From contig OV050031.1 of the NCBI GenBank assembly GCA_920105625.2, positions 86,375,995 through 86,439,994 on the forward strand: 64,000 nt of DNA. The letters are read 5' to 3'. The stretch comes from Clusia tigrina. Taxonomy: Eukaryota > Arthropoda > Insecta > Diptera > Clusiidae. A program made the translations under genes and the position numbers. This document shows, one piece after another, positions 14,601 through 28,600 of this stretch (position 1 is its first letter; each line of letters begins with the position of its first letter). The notes below the pieces were generated by a model that made no database searches, was not told where the DNA came from, and saw only the letters and a program-made list of their open reading frames with translations.

Positions 14601-17600
14601 AGACGCCGAGTGAGGCAGATAGGGGTAGATATTGGCATAGAGAAGGCAGCAGACCACCCAATCGACAGCGGCAACAAATGAGACGCCTACAGAGACGCTG
14701 AGAGAGGCTGCGACGCCGACTGAGACGCCGACTGAGGCAGAGAGGGGTAGACATAGGCATAGAAAAGGCAGCAGACCCCCAATCGACAGCCGCAACAAAT
14801 GAGACGCCTACAGAGACGCTGAAAGTCGGTGCGACGCTGACTGAGATACTGACCGAGGCAGATAGGGGTACATATTGGCATAGAGAAGGCAGCAGACCCT
14901 CCAATCGACAGCGGCAGCGTTTGAGACGCCTACAGAGACGATGAAAGAGGGTGCGACGCCTACTGAGACGCTGACTGAGGCAGATAGGGGTAGATATAGG
15001 CATAGAGAAGGCAGCAGACAACCCAATTGACAGCGGCAACAATTGGGACGCCTACAGAAGCGCTGATAGAGGCTGCGACGCCGACTGAGATGCGACTGCG
15101 GCAGATAGGGGTAAATATAGGCATAGAGAAGGCAGCAGACCCCCCAATCGACAGCGGCAGCGACTGAGACGCCGACATATACGCTGACAGAGGCTGCGAT
15201 GCTGACTGAGACGCCGACTAAGGCAGAGAGGGGTAGACATAGCCATAGAGAAGGCAGTAGACTCCCCAATCGACAGCGGCAACAACTGAGACGCCTACAG
15301 AAACGCTGACAGAGGCTGCGACGCTGACTGAGATGCCGACTGAAATAGGTACGGGTATATATAGGCATAGAGAAGGCAGCAGACCCCCCAATCGAGAGCG
15401 GCAGCGACTGAGACGCCGACTGAGGCAGATAGGGATAGATATAGGCATAGACCCCCAATCGACAGCCGCAGTTACTGAGACGCCTATAGAGACGCTGAGA
15501 GAGGTTGCGACGCCTACTGTGGCAGATAGGGGTAGATATAGGCACAGAGAAGGCAGCAGACAACCCAATTGACAGCGGCAACAACTGGGACGCGTACAGA
15601 GACGCTGATAGAGGCTGCGACGCCAACTGAGATGCCGACAGAGGCAGATAGCGGTAGATATAGGCATAGAGAAGGCAGCAGACCCCCCAATCGACAACGG
15701 CAGCGACTGAGATGCCTACAGAGACGCTGACAAGAGGCTGCGATGCCGACTGAGGCAGTTAGGAGTAGATATAGGCATAGAGAAGGCAGCAGACAACCCA
15801 ATTGACAGCGGCAACAACTGGGACGCCTACAGAGACGCTGATAGAGGCTGCGATGCCAACTGAGATGCCGACTGAGGCAGATAGGGGTAAATATAGGCAT
15901 AGAGAAGGCAGCAGACCCCCCCAATGGACAGCGGCAGCGAGTGAGATTTCTACAGAGATAGTGACAAGAGGCATAGAGAATGCAGCAGACCCCCCAATCG
16001 ACGGCGGCAGCGGTTGAGACGCCTACAGAGACGCTGACAGAGGCTGCGACGCCGACTGAGACGCCGACTGCGGCAGAGAGGGGTAGATATCGGCATAGAG
16101 AAGGCAGCAGACCCCCCAATCGACGGCGGCAACAAATGAGACGCCTATAGAGACGCTGACAGAGGCTGCGACGCTGATTGAGATGCCGACTGAGGCAGGT
16201 AGGGTAGATATAGGCATAGAGAAGGCAGCAGACCCCCCAATCGACTGCGGCAGCGACTGAGATGTCTACAGAGACGGTGACAAGAGGCTGCGACGCCGAC
16301 TGAGGCGCCGACTGAGGCAGATAGGGGTAGATATAGACATAGAGAAGGCAGCAGAGCCCCCAATCGACAGAGACGCTGACAGAGGCTGCGACGCCGACTG
16401 AGACACCGACTGAGGCAGAGATGGTTAGACATAGGCATAGAGAAGGCAGCAGACCCCGCAATCGACAGCGGCAGTGACTGAGACGCCTACAGAGACGCTG
16501 AAAGAGGCTGCGACGCCGACTGAGACCCCGACTGAGGCAGAGAGAGGTAGATATATTTATAGAGAAGGCATCAGATCCCCAAAAGACAGCGGCAGCGCCT
16601 GAGACACCTACAGCGACGCTGACAGAAGCTGCGAAGCCGACTGAGACGCCGACTGAGGCAGAGATGGTTAGACATAGGCATAGAGAAGGCAGCAGACCCC
16701 GCAATCGACAGCGGCAGCGACTAAGACGCCTACAGAAACGCTGACAGAGGCTGCGACGCTGACTGAGACGCAGAATGAGGCAGATAGGGGTAGATATAGG
16801 CATAGAGAAGGCAGCAGACCCCCCAATCGACAGCGGCAGCGACTAAGACGCCTACAAAGACGCTGACAGAGGCTGCGATGCCGACTGAGGCAGATAGGGG
16901 TAGATGTAGGCATAGAGAAGGCAGCAGACCCCCCCAATCGACAGCGGCCGCGACTGTGACGCCTTCAGAGACGCTGACAGAGGCTGCGACGCCTACTGAG
17001 ACGCCGACTGAGGCAGATAGGGGTAGATAATGGCATAGAGAAGGCAGCAGACCCCTCCCCACCAATCGACAGCGGCAGCGACTGTGACACCAAAAGAGAT
17101 GCTGACAGAGGCTGCGACGGCTTCTGAGACGCCGACTTAGACGCCGAGTGAGGCAGATAGGGGTAGATATTGGCATAGAGAAGGCAGCAGACCACCCAAT
17201 CGATAGCGGCAACAAATGAGACGCCTGCAGAGACGCTGACAGAGGCTGCGACGCCGACTGAGACGCCGACTGAGGCAGAGAGGGGTAGACATATTCATAG
17301 ACAAGGCAGCAGACCCCCCAATCGACAGCCGCAACAAATGAGACGCCTACAGAGACGCTGAAAGTGGGTGCGACGCTGACTGAGACGCTGACCGAGGCAG
17401 ATAGGGGTACATATTGGCATAGAGAAGGCAGCAGACCCCCCAATCGACAGCGGCAGCGACTGAGACGCCTACAGAGATGCTGAAAGAGGGTGCGACGCCT
17501 ACTGAGACGCTGACTGAGGCAGATAGGGGTAGATATAGGCATAGAGAAGGCAGCAGACCACCCAATCGACAGCGGCAGCGACTGAGACGCCGACATATAC

Positions 17601-17800
17601 GCTGACGGAGGCTGCGATGCTGACTGAGACGCCGACTAAGGCAGAGAGGGGTAGACATAGCCATAGAGAAGGCAGTAGACCCCCCAATCGACAGCGGCAA
17701 CAACTGAGACGCCTACAGAGACGCTGACAGAGGCTGCGCCGCCGACTGAGATGCCGACTGAAATAGGTACGGGTATATATAGGCATAGAGAAGGCAGCAG
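8690..17800 (+). repeat. Higher-order duplication, about 5.0-5.3 kb offset
   Basis: The segment at about 8.7-12.4 kb is followed by a broadly collinear copy at about 13.7-17.8 kb. The offset is 5,000 near 9.0 kb, 5,143 near 10.0 kb and 5,334 between 10.5 and 11.5 kb, so whole-unit gains and losses have occurred since duplication. A clear marker is the unit starting gatttctacagagatagtg at 10,611 and 15,945, also seen near 8,280 and at 18,416. Other segments within the interval are shuffled rather than strictly collinear. Extents were read by eye and the ends are approximate. Confidence 0.75.
11480..13695 (+). repeat. Near-identical tandem higher-order pair, offset 1,225 bp
   Basis: About 990 bp at 11,480-12,470 recurs at 12,705-13,695 with a constant offset of 1,225 bp and very few differences. 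Shared oddities are the acagcggccgcgactgtgac unit (ggccg at 11,611 and 12,836), the gtagataatggcatag unit, an eight-C variant cagacccctcccccactatc, and the caacaaatgagacgcctgc unit. A related copy of the same series starts at 16,946 (ggccg). The high identity suggests this is among the most recent amplification events in the window. Confidence 0.85.
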
Positions 17801-20619
17801 ACCCCCCAATCGAGAGCGGCAGCGACTGATTCGCCTACAGAGACTCTGACAGAGGCTGCGACGCCGACTGAGACGCCGACTGAGACGCCGACTGAGGGAG
17901 ATAGGGATAGATATAGGCATAGACCCCCAATCGACAGCGGCAGTTACTGAGACGCCTATAGAGACGCTGAGAGAGGTTGCGACGCCTACTGTGGCAGATA
18001 GGGGTAGATATAGGCACAGAGAAGGCAGCAGACAACCCAATTGACAGCGGCAACAACTTTGACGCGTACAGAGACGCTGATAGAGGCTGCGACGCCAACT
18101 GAGATGCCGACAGAGGCAGATAGCGGTAGATATAGGCATAGAGAAGGCAGCAGACCCCCCAATCGACAACGGCAGCGACTGAGATGCCTACAGAGACGCT
18201 GACAAGAGGCTGCGATGCCGACTGAGGCAGATAGGGGTAGATATAGGCATAGAGAAGGCAGCAGACAACCCAATTGACAGCGGCAACAACTGGGACGCCT
18301 ACAGAGACGCTGATAGAGGCTGCGACGCCAACTGAGATGCCGACTGCGGCAGATAGGGGTAAATATAGGCATAGAGAAGGCAGCAGACCCCCCAATTGAC
18401 AGCGGCAGCGACTGAGATTTCTACAGAGATAGTGACAAGAGGCATAGAGAATGCAGCAGACCCCCCAATCGACGGCGGCAGCGGTTGAGACGCCTACAGA
18501 GACGCTGACAGAGGCTGCGACGCCGACTGAGACGCCGACTGCGGCAGAGAGGGGTAGATATCGGCATAGAGAAGGCAGCAGACCCCCCAATCGACGGCGG
18601 CAACAAATGAGACGCCTACAGAGACGCTGACAGAGGCTGCGACGAGTATTGCGATGCCGACTGAGGCAGGTAGGGGTAGATATAGGCATAGAGAAGGCAG
18701 CAGACCCCCCAATCGACAGCGGCAGCGACTGAGATGATTACAGAGACGGTGACAAGAGGCTGCGATGCCGACTGAGGCAGATAGGGGTAGATGTAGGCAT
18801 AGAGAAGGCAACAGACCCCCCAATCGACAGCGGCCGCGACTGTGACGCCTTCAGAGACGCTGACAGAGGCTGCGACGCCTACTGAGACGCCGACTGAGGC
18901 AGATAGGGGTAGACAATGGCATAGAGAAGGCAGCAGACCCCTCCCCCACTATCGACAGCGGCAGCGACTGTGACACCAAAAGAGATGCTAACAGAGGCTG
19001 CGACGGCTTCTGAGACGCCGACTGAGACGCCGAGTGAGGCAGATAGGGGTAGATATTGGCATAGAGGAGACAGCAGACCACCCAATCGACAGCGGCAACA
19101 AATGAGACGCCTGCAGAGACGCTGACAGAGGCTGCGACGCCGACTCAGACGCCGACTGAGACGCCGACTGAGGCAGAGAGGGGTAGACATAGGCATAGAG
19201 AAGGCAGCAGACCCCCATTCGACAGCCGCAACAAATGAGACGCCTACAGAGCGCTGAAAGTGGGTGCGACGCTGCCTGAGACGCTGACCGAGGCAGATAG
19301 GGGTACATATTGGCATAGAGAAGGCAGCAGACCCCCCCCAATCGACAGCGGCAGCGACTGAGACGCCTACAGAGACGCTGAAAGAGGGTGCGACGCCTAC
19401 TGAGACGCTAACTGAGGCAGATAGGGGTAGATATAGGCATAGAGAAGGCAGCAGACAACCCAATTGACAGCGGCAGCGACTGTGACGCCAAAAGAGATGC
19501 TGACAGAGGCTGCGACGGCTTCTGAGACGCCGACTGAGACGCCGAGTGAGGCAGATAGGGGTAGATATTGGCATAGAGAAGGCAGCACACCCCCCAATCG
19601 ACAGCGGCAACAAATGAGATGCCTACAGAGACGCTGACAGAGGCTGCGACGCCGACTGAGACGCCGACTGAGACGCCGACTGAGGCAGAGAGGGGTAGAC
19701 ATAGGCATAGAGAAGGCAGCAGACCCCCGAATCGACAGCCGCAACAAATGAGACGCCTACAGAGACGCTGAAAGTGGGTGCGACGCTGACTGAGACGCTG
19801 ACTGAGGCAGATAGGGGTACATATTGGCATAGAGAAGGCAGCAGACCCCCCCAATCGACAGCGGCGGCGAGTGAGACGCCGACATAGACGCTGACAGAGG
19901 CTGCGAAGCCGACTGAGACGCCGACTAAGGCAGAGAGGGGTAGACATAGGCATAGAGAAGGCAGCAGACCCCCCAATCGACAACGGCAGCGACTGAGATG
20001 CCGACAGAGACGCTGTCAAGAAGCTGCGACGCCGACTGAGACGCTGACTGAAGCAGATAGGGGTAGATATAGGCATAGAGAAGGCAGCAGACATCCCAAC
20101 TGACAGCGGCAACAACTGGGACGCCTATAGAGACGCTGATAGAGGCTGCGACGCCGACTGAGATGCCGACTGAGGCAGATGGGGTGAGATATAGGCATAT
20201 AGAAGGCAGCAGAGCCCCAATCGACAGCGGCAGCGACTGAAACGCCTTCAGAGACGCTGACAAAGGCTGCGACGCTGACAGAGGCTGCGACGCCGACTGA
20301 GACGCCGACTGAGGCAGAGATGGTAAGAGATAGGCATAGAGAAGGCAGCAGATCCCGCAATCGACAGCTACTGAGACGCCTACAGAGACTCTGAAAGAGG
20401 CTGCGACGCTGACTGAGACGCAGGCTGAGGCAGATAGGGGTAGATATAGGCATAGAGAAGGCAGCAGACCCCCCAATCGACAGCGGCCGCGACTGAGACG
20501 CCTTAAGAGACGCTGACAGAGGCTGCGACGCCGACTGAGGCAGATAGGAGTATATATAGGCATAGAGAAGGCAGCAGACCCCCCCCAATCTTCTGCGGCA
20601 GTGACTGTGACGCCAAAAG

Positions 20620-21901
20620 AGATGCTTGCAGAGGTTGCGACGGCTTCTGAGACGCCGACTGAGACAGCTAAGGGTAGATATAGGCATAGAGAAGGCAGCA
20701 GACCCTCAATCGACAGCGGCAGCGACTGAGACGCCTACAGAGACGCTGACAGAGGCTGCGACGCCTACTGAGACATCGAATGAGGCAGATAGGGTTAGAT
20801 ATAGGCATAGCGGAGGCAGCAGACCCCCCAATCGACAGCGGCAGCGACTGAGACGCTTACAGAGACGCTGAAAGATGCTGCGACGCCGACTGAGGCAGAT
20901 AGGGGTAGATATTGGCATAGAGAAGGCAGCACACCCTCAATCGACAGCGGCAGCGACTGAGACGCCTACAGAGACGCTGACAGAGGCTGCGACGCCGACT
21001 GAGACGCCGACTGAGGTAGAGAGGGGTAGACATAGGTATAGAGAATGCAGCAGACCCCCAATCGACGGCGGCAGCGACTGAGACGCCTGCAGAGACGCTG
21101 AAAGTGGCTGCGACGCTGACTGAGGCAGATAGAGGTAGATATTGGCATAGAAAAGGCAGCAGACCCTCAATAGACAGCGGCAGCGAATGAGACGCCTACA
21201 GAAACGCTGACAGGGGCTGCGACGCTGACAGAAGCTGCGACGCTGACAGAGGCTGCGACGCCGATTGAGACGCCGACTGAGGTAGATAGGGGTAGACATA
21301 GGCATAGAGAATGCAGCAGACCCCCAATCGACGGCGGCAGCGACTGAGACGCCTGCAGAGACGCTGAAAGTGGCTGCGACGCCGACTGAGGCAGATAGGG
21401 GTAGATATTGGCATAGAGAAGGCAGCAGACCCTCAATCGACAGCGGCAACAAATGAGACGCCTACAGAGACGCTGACAGAGGCTGCGACGCCGACTGAGA
21501 CGCCGACTGAGGCAGATAGGAGTATATATAGGCACAGAGAAGGCAGCAGACCCCCCCAATCTTCTGCGACAGCGACTGTGACGCCAAAAGAGATGCTTGC
21601 AGAGGTTGCGACGGCTTCTGAGACGCCGACTGAGACGCCGACTGAGACAGATAAGGGTAGATATAGGCATAGAGAATGCAGCAGACCCTCAATCGACAGC
21701 GGCAGCGACTGAGACGCCTACAGAGACGCTGACAGAGGCTGCGACGCCTACTGAGACATCGAATGAGGCAGATAGGGTTAGATATAGGCATAGCGGAGGC
21801 AGCAGACCCCCCAATCGACAGCGGCAGCGACTGAGACGCTTACAGAGACGCTGACAGATGCTGCGACGCCGACTGAGGCAGATAGGGGTAGATATTGGCA
21901 C
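20620..21901 (+). repeat. Higher-order pair, offset about 970-983 bp
   Basis: The series around 20,626-20,918 recurs at 21,597-21,901. Shared variants are the agagatgcttgcagaggttg unit, the ctgagacatcgaatgaggc unit and the atagcggaggcagcag end. The offset reaches 983 at 20,706 and 21,689. The segment 20,966-21,414 also recurs at 26,739-27,187 with a constant offset of 5,773, which shows that blocks are reused at several scales. Confidence 0.75.
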
Positions 21902-21939
21902 AGAGAAGGCAGCAGACCCTCAATCGACAGCGGCAGCGA

Positions 21940-24900
21940 GTGAGACGCCTACAGAGATGCTGACAGAGGCTGCGACGCCGACTGAGACGCCGACTGAGGT
22001 AGATAGGGGTAGACATAGGCATAGAGAATGCAGCAGACCCCCAATCGACGGCGGCAGCGACTGAGACGACTGCAGAGACGCTGAAAGTGGCTGCGACGCC
22101 GACTGAGGCAGATAGGTGTAGATATTGGCATAGAGAAGGCAGCAGACCCTCAATCGACAGCGGCAACAAATGAGACGCCTACAGAGATGCTGACAGAGGC
22201 TGCGATGCCTACTGATACGCCGACTGAAGCAGATAGGGGTAGACATAGGCAAAGAGAAGGCAGCAGACCCCCCCCAATCGACAGCGGCAGCGACTGAGAC
22301 GCCTACAGAGACGCTGACAGAGGCTGCGACGCCGACTGAGGCAGATAGTTGTAGATATTGGCATAGAGAATGCAGCAGACCCCCCAATCGACAGCGGCAG
22401 CGACTGAGACGCCTACAGAGACGCTGACATAGGCTGCGACGCCGACTGAGGCAGATAGGGGTAGATATAGGCATTGAGAAGGCAGCAGACCCCCAATCAA
22501 CAGCGGCAGCGACTGAGACGCGTACAGAGACGCTGACATAGGCTGCGACGCCGAGTGAGGCAGATAGGGGTAGATATAGGCATATAGAAGGCAGCAGACC
22601 CCCCAATCGACAGCGGCAACAAATGAGACGCCTACAGAGATGCTGACAGAGGCTGCGATGCCAACTGAGACGCCGACTGAGGCAGATAGGGGTAGACATA
22701 GGCAAAGAGAAGGCAGCAGACCCCCCCCAATCGACAGCGGCAGCGACTGAGACGCCTACAGAGACGCTGACAGAGGCTGCGACGCCGACTGAGGCAGATA
22801 GTTGTAGATATTGGCATAGAGAAGGCAGCAGACCCCCAATCGACTGCGGCAGCGACTGAGACGCCTACAGAGACGCTGACATAGGCTGCGACGCCGACTG
22901 AGGCAGATAGTTGTAGATATTGGCATAGAGAAGGCAGCAGACCCCCCAATCGACAGCGGCAGCGACTGAGATGCCTACAGAGACGCTGACAAAGAATGCG
23001 ACACTGACAGAGGCTTCGACGCCGACTGAGGCGGAGATGGTTAGACATATGCATAGAGAAGGCAGCAGACCCTGCAATCGACAGCGGCAGCGACTGAGAC
23101 GCCTACAGAGACGCTGAATGAGGCTGCGACGCCGACTGCGACCCCGATTGAGGCAGAGAGGGGTAGATATAGGCATAGAGAAGGCAGCAGACCCCCCAAA
23201 AGACAGCGGCAGCGACTGAGACACCTACAGAGACGCTGACAGAAGCTGCGAAGCCGTCTGAGACTCCCACTGAGGCAGAGATGGTTAGACATATGCATAG
23301 AGAAGGGAGCAGACCCCCCAATCGCCAGCGGCAGCGACTGAGACGTATTCAGAGAGGCTGACAGAGGCTGCGACGCCGACTGAGACAGATAGAGGTAGAT
23401 ATAGGCATAGAAAAGGCAGCAGACCCCCAATTGAAGCGGCAGTGACTGAGATGCCTACAGAGACGCTGACAGAGGCTGCGACGCCGACTGTGAAGCCGAC
23501 TGAGACGCCGACTGAGGCAGATAGTGGTAGATATAGGCATAGAGAAGGCAGCAGACCCCCCCAATTGACAGCGGCAGCGACTGAGACGCCTAGAGAGACG
23601 CTGACAGAGGCTGCGATGCTGACAAAGGCTCCGACGCCGACTGAGACGCCGACTGAGGCAGAGAGGGTCAGACATAGGCATAGAGAAGGCAGCAGACAAC
23701 CCAATCGACAGCGGCAGCGACTGAGATGCCTACAGAGACGCTGAGAAGAGGTTGCGACGCCGAATGACACGCCGACTGAGGCAGATAGGGGTAGATATAG
23801 GCAGAGAGAAGGCAGCAGACAACCCAATCTACAGCGGCAACAACTGAGACACCTACAGAGACGCTGATAGAGGCTGCGACGCCGACTGAGACGCCGACTG
23901 AGGTAGATAGGGGTAGACATAGGCATAGAGAATGCAGCAGACCCCCAATCGACGGCGGCAGCGACTGAGACGCCTGCAGAGACGCTGAAAGTGGCTGCGA
24001 CGCCGACTGAGGCAGATAGGGGTAGATATTGGCATAGAGAAGGCAGCAGACCCTCAATCGACAGCGGCAACAAATGAGACGCCTACAGAGATGCTGACAG
24101 AGGCTGCGATGCCTACTGATACGCCGACTGAAGCAGATAGGGGTAGACATAGGCAAAGAGAAGGCAGCAGACCCCCCCCAATCGACAGCGGCAGCGACTG
24201 AGACGCCTACAGAGACGCTGACAGAGGCTGCGACGCCGACTGAGGCAGATAGTTGTAGATATTGGCATAGAGAATGCAGCAGACCCCCCAATCGACAGCG
24301 GCAGCGACTGAGACGCCTACAGAGACGCTGACATAGGCTGCGACGCCTACTGAGGCAGATAGGGGTAGATATAGGCATTGAGAAGGCAGCAGACCCCCAA
24401 TCGACAGCGGCAGCGACTGAGACGCGTACAGAGACGCTGACATAGGCTGCGACGCCGAGTGAGGCAGATAGGGGTAGATATAGGCATATAGAAGGCAGCA
24501 GACCCCCCAATCGACAGCGGCAACAAATGAGACGCCTACAGAGATGCTGACATAGGCTGCGACGCCGACTGAGGCAGATAGTTGTAGATATTGGCATAGA
24601 GAAGGCAGCAGACCCCCCAATCGACAGCGGCAGCGACTGAGATGCCTACAGAGACGCTGACAAAGAATGCGACACTGACAGAGGCTTCGACGCCGACTGA
24701 GGCGGAGATGGTTAGACATATGCATAGAGAAGGCAGCAGACCCTGCAATCGACAGCGGCAGCGACTGAGACGCCTACAGAGACGCTGAATGAGGCTGCGA
24801 CGCCGACTGCGACCCCGATTGAGGCAGAGAGGGGTAGATATAGGCATAGAGAAGGCAGCAGACCCCCCAAAAGACAGCGGCAGCGACTGAGACACCTACA

Positions 24901-25500
24901 GAGACGCTGACAGAAGCTGCGAAGCCGTCTGAGACTCCCACTGAGGCAGAGATGGTTAGACATATGCATAGAGAAGGGAGCAGACCCCCCAATCGCCAGC
25001 GGCAGCGACTGAGACGTATTCAGAGAGGCTGACAGAGGCTGCGACGCCGACTGAGACAGATAGAGGTAAATATAGGCATAGAAAAGGCAGCAGACCCCCA
25101 ATTGAAGCGGCAGTGACTGAGATGCCTACAGAGACGCTGACAGAGGCTGCGACGCCGACTGTGAAGCCGACTGAGACAGATAGTGGTAGATATAGGCATA
25201 GAGAAGGCAGCAGACCCCCCCAATTGACAGCGGCAGCGACTGAGACGCCTAGAGAGACGCTGACAGAGGCTGCGACGCTGACAAAGGCTCCGACGCCGAC
25301 TGAGGCTGAGAGGGTCAGACATAGGCATAGAGAAGGCAGCAGACAACCCAATCGACAGCGGCAGCGACTTAGATGCCTACAGAGACGCTGAGAAGAGGTT
25401 GCGACGCCGAATGACACGCCGACTGAGGCAGATAGGGGTAGATATAGGCAGAGAGAAGGCAGCAGACAACCCAATCTACAGCGGCAACAACTGAGACGCC
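21940..25500 (+). repeat. Tandem higher-order duplication of about 1.9 kb
   Basis: 21,94x-23,85x is followed directly by a second copy up to about 25,49x. The offset is 1,904 at 21,949 and 23,853 and at the actgatacgccgactgaagc unit (22,211 and 24,115). It drops to 1,671 after about 22,620, because the second copy lacks about 233 bp (two units), and drops again by 12 bp near 25,160, where one internal 12-mer is missing. A third, partial copy of the same series starts near 27.2 kb; its markers near 28,450 match those at 23,041. This is the clearest large higher-order repeat in the window. Confidence 0.82.
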
Positions 25501-25619
25501 TACAGAGACGCTGATAGAGGCTGCGACGCCGACTGAGATTCCGACTGAGGCAGATAGGGGTAGATATAGGCATAGAGAAGGCAGCAGACCCCCCAATCGA
25601 CAGCGGCAGCGACTGAGAC

Positions 25620-28600
25620 GCATTCAGAGACGCTGATAGAGACTGCGACGCCGACTGAGATGCCTACTGAGGTAGATAGGCGTAGATATAGCCATACAGA
25701 AGGCATCAGGCCCCCTAATCTACAGCGGCAGCGACTGAGACACCTACAGAGACGCTGACAAGTTGCTGCGACGCCGACTGAGACGCCGACTGAGGCAGAT
25801 AGGGGTAGATATAGGCATAGAGAAGGCAGCAGACCCCCAATTGACAGCGGCAGCGACTGTGACCCTACAGAGACGCTCACAGAGGCTGCGACGCCGACTG
25901 AGACGCCGACTGAGAGGCCGACTGAGGCAGATAGTGGTAGATATAGGCATAGAGAAGGCAGCAGACCCCCCCAATTGACAGCGGCAGCGACTGAGACGCC
26001 TAGAGAGATGCTGACAGAGGCTGCGAAGCTGACAAAGGCTCCGCCGCCGACTGAGACGCCGACTGAGGCAGAGAGGGTCAGACATAGGCATAGAGAAGGC
26101 AGCAGACAACCCAATCGACAGCGGCAGCGACTGAGATGCCTACAGAGACGCTGAGAAGAGGTTGCGACGCCGAATGACACGCCGACTGAGGCAGATAGGG
26201 GTAGATATAGGCAGAGAGAAGGCAGCAGACAACCCAATCTACAGCGGCAACAACTGAGACGCCTACAGAGACGCTGATAGAGGCTGCGACGCCGACTGAG
26301 ATGCCGACTGAGGCAGATAGGGGTAGATATAGGCATAGAGAAGGCAGCAGACCCCCCAATCGACAGCGGCAGCGACTGAGACGCCTATAGAGACGCTGAC
26401 AGAGGCTGCGACGCCGACTGAGACGCCGAATGAGGCAGAGAGGGTTAGTCATAGGCGTAGAGAAGGCAGCAGACAACGCAATCGACAGCGGCAGCGACTG
26501 AGACGCCTATAGAGACGCTGACAGAGGCTGCGACGCCTACTGAGACATCGAATGAGGCAGATAGGGTTAGATATAGGCATAGCGGAGGCAGCAGACCCCC
26601 CAATCGACAGCGGCAGCGACTGAGACGCCTGCAGAGACGCTGAAAGTGGCTGCGACGCCGACTGAGGCAGATAGGGGTAGATATAGGCATAGAGAAGGCA
26701 GCAGACAACCCAATCGACAGCGGCAGCGACTGAGATGCCTACAGAGACGCTGACAGAGGCTGCGACGCCGACTGAGACGCCGACTGAGGTAGAGAGGGGT
26801 AGACATAGGTATAGAGAATGCAGCAGACCCCCAATGGACGGCGGCAGCGACTGAGACGCCTGCAGAGACGCTGAAAGTGGCTGCGACGCCGACTGAGGCA
26901 GATAGAGGTAGATATTGCCATAGAAAAGGCAGCAGACCCTCAATAGACAGCGGCAGCGAATGAGACGCCTACAGAAACGCTGACAGGGGCTGCGACGCTG
27001 ACAGAAGCTGCGACGCTGACAGAGGCTGCGACGCCGATTGAGACGCCGACTGAAGTAGATAGGGGTAGACATAGGCATAGAGAATGCAGCAGACCCCCAA
27101 TCGACGGCGGCAGCGACTGAGACGCCTGCAGAGACGCTGAAAGTGGCTGCGACGCCGACTGAGGCAGATAGGGGTAGATGTTGGCATAGAGAAGGCAGCA
27201 GACCCTCAATCGACAGCGGCAACAAATGAGACGCCTACAGAGATGTTGACAGAGGCTGCGATGCCTACTGAGACGCCGACTGAGGCAGATAGGGGTAGAC
27301 ATATTCAAAGAGAAGGCAGCAGACCCCCCCAATCGACAGCGGCAGCGACTGAGACGCCTACAGAGACGCTGACAGAGGCTGCGACGCCGACTGAGGCAGA
27401 TAGTTGTAGATATTCGCATAGAGAAGGCAGCAGACCCCCCAATCGACAGCGGCAGCGACTGAGACGCCTACAGAGACGCTGACATAGGCTGCGACGCCGA
27501 CTGAGGCAGATAGGGGTAGATATAGGCATAGAGAAGGCAGCAGACCCCCAATCGACAGCGGCAGCGACTGAGACGCGTACAGAGACGCTGACATAGGCTG
27601 CGACGCCGAGTGAGGCAAATAGGTGTAGATATAGGCATATAAAAGGCAGCAGACCCCCCAATCGACAGCGGCAACAAATGAGACGCCTACAGAGATGCTG
27701 ACAGAGGCTACGATGCCTACTGAGACGCCGACTGAGGCAGATAGGGGTAGACATAGGCAAAGAGAAGGCAGCAGACCCCCCAATCGACAGCGGCAGCGAC
27801 TGAGACGCCTACAGAGACGCTGACAGAGGCTGCGGCGCCGACTGAGGCAGATAGTTGTAGATATTGGCATAGAGAAGGCAGCAGACCCCCCAATCGACAG
27901 CGGCAGCGACTGAGACGCCTACAGAGACGCTGACATAGGCTGCGACGCCGACTGAGGCAGATAGGGGTAGATATTGGCATAGAGAAGGCAGCAGCCCCCC
28001 AATCGACAGCGGCAGCGACTGAGATGCCTACATAGACGCTGAAAGAGGGTGCGACGCTGACTGAGACGCTGAATGAGGCAGATAGGGGTAGATATTGGCA
28101 TAGAGAAGGCAGCAGACCCCCGAAATCGACAGCGGCAGCGACTGAGACGCCTACAGAGACACTGACAGATGCTGCGACGCCGACTGAGGCAGATAGGGGT
28201 AGATATTGGCATAGAGAAGGCAGCAGACCCCCCAATCGACAACGGCAGCGACTGAGATGCCTACAGAGACGCTAACAAGAGGCTGCGACGCCGACTGAGA
28301 CGCTGACTGAGGCAGATAGGGGTAGATATAGGCATAGAGAAGGCAGCAGACCCCCCAATCGACAGCGGCAGTGACTGAGATGCCTACAGAGACGCTGACA
28401 AAGAATGCGACACTGACAGAGGCTTCGACGCCGACTGAGGCGGAGATGGTTAGACATATGCATAGAGAAGGCAGCAGACCCTGCAATCGACAGCGGCAGC
28501 GACTGAGACGCCTACAGAGACGCTGAATGAGGCTGCGACGCCGACTGCGACCCCCATTGAGGCAGAGAGGGGTAGATATAGCCATAGAGAAGGCAGCAGA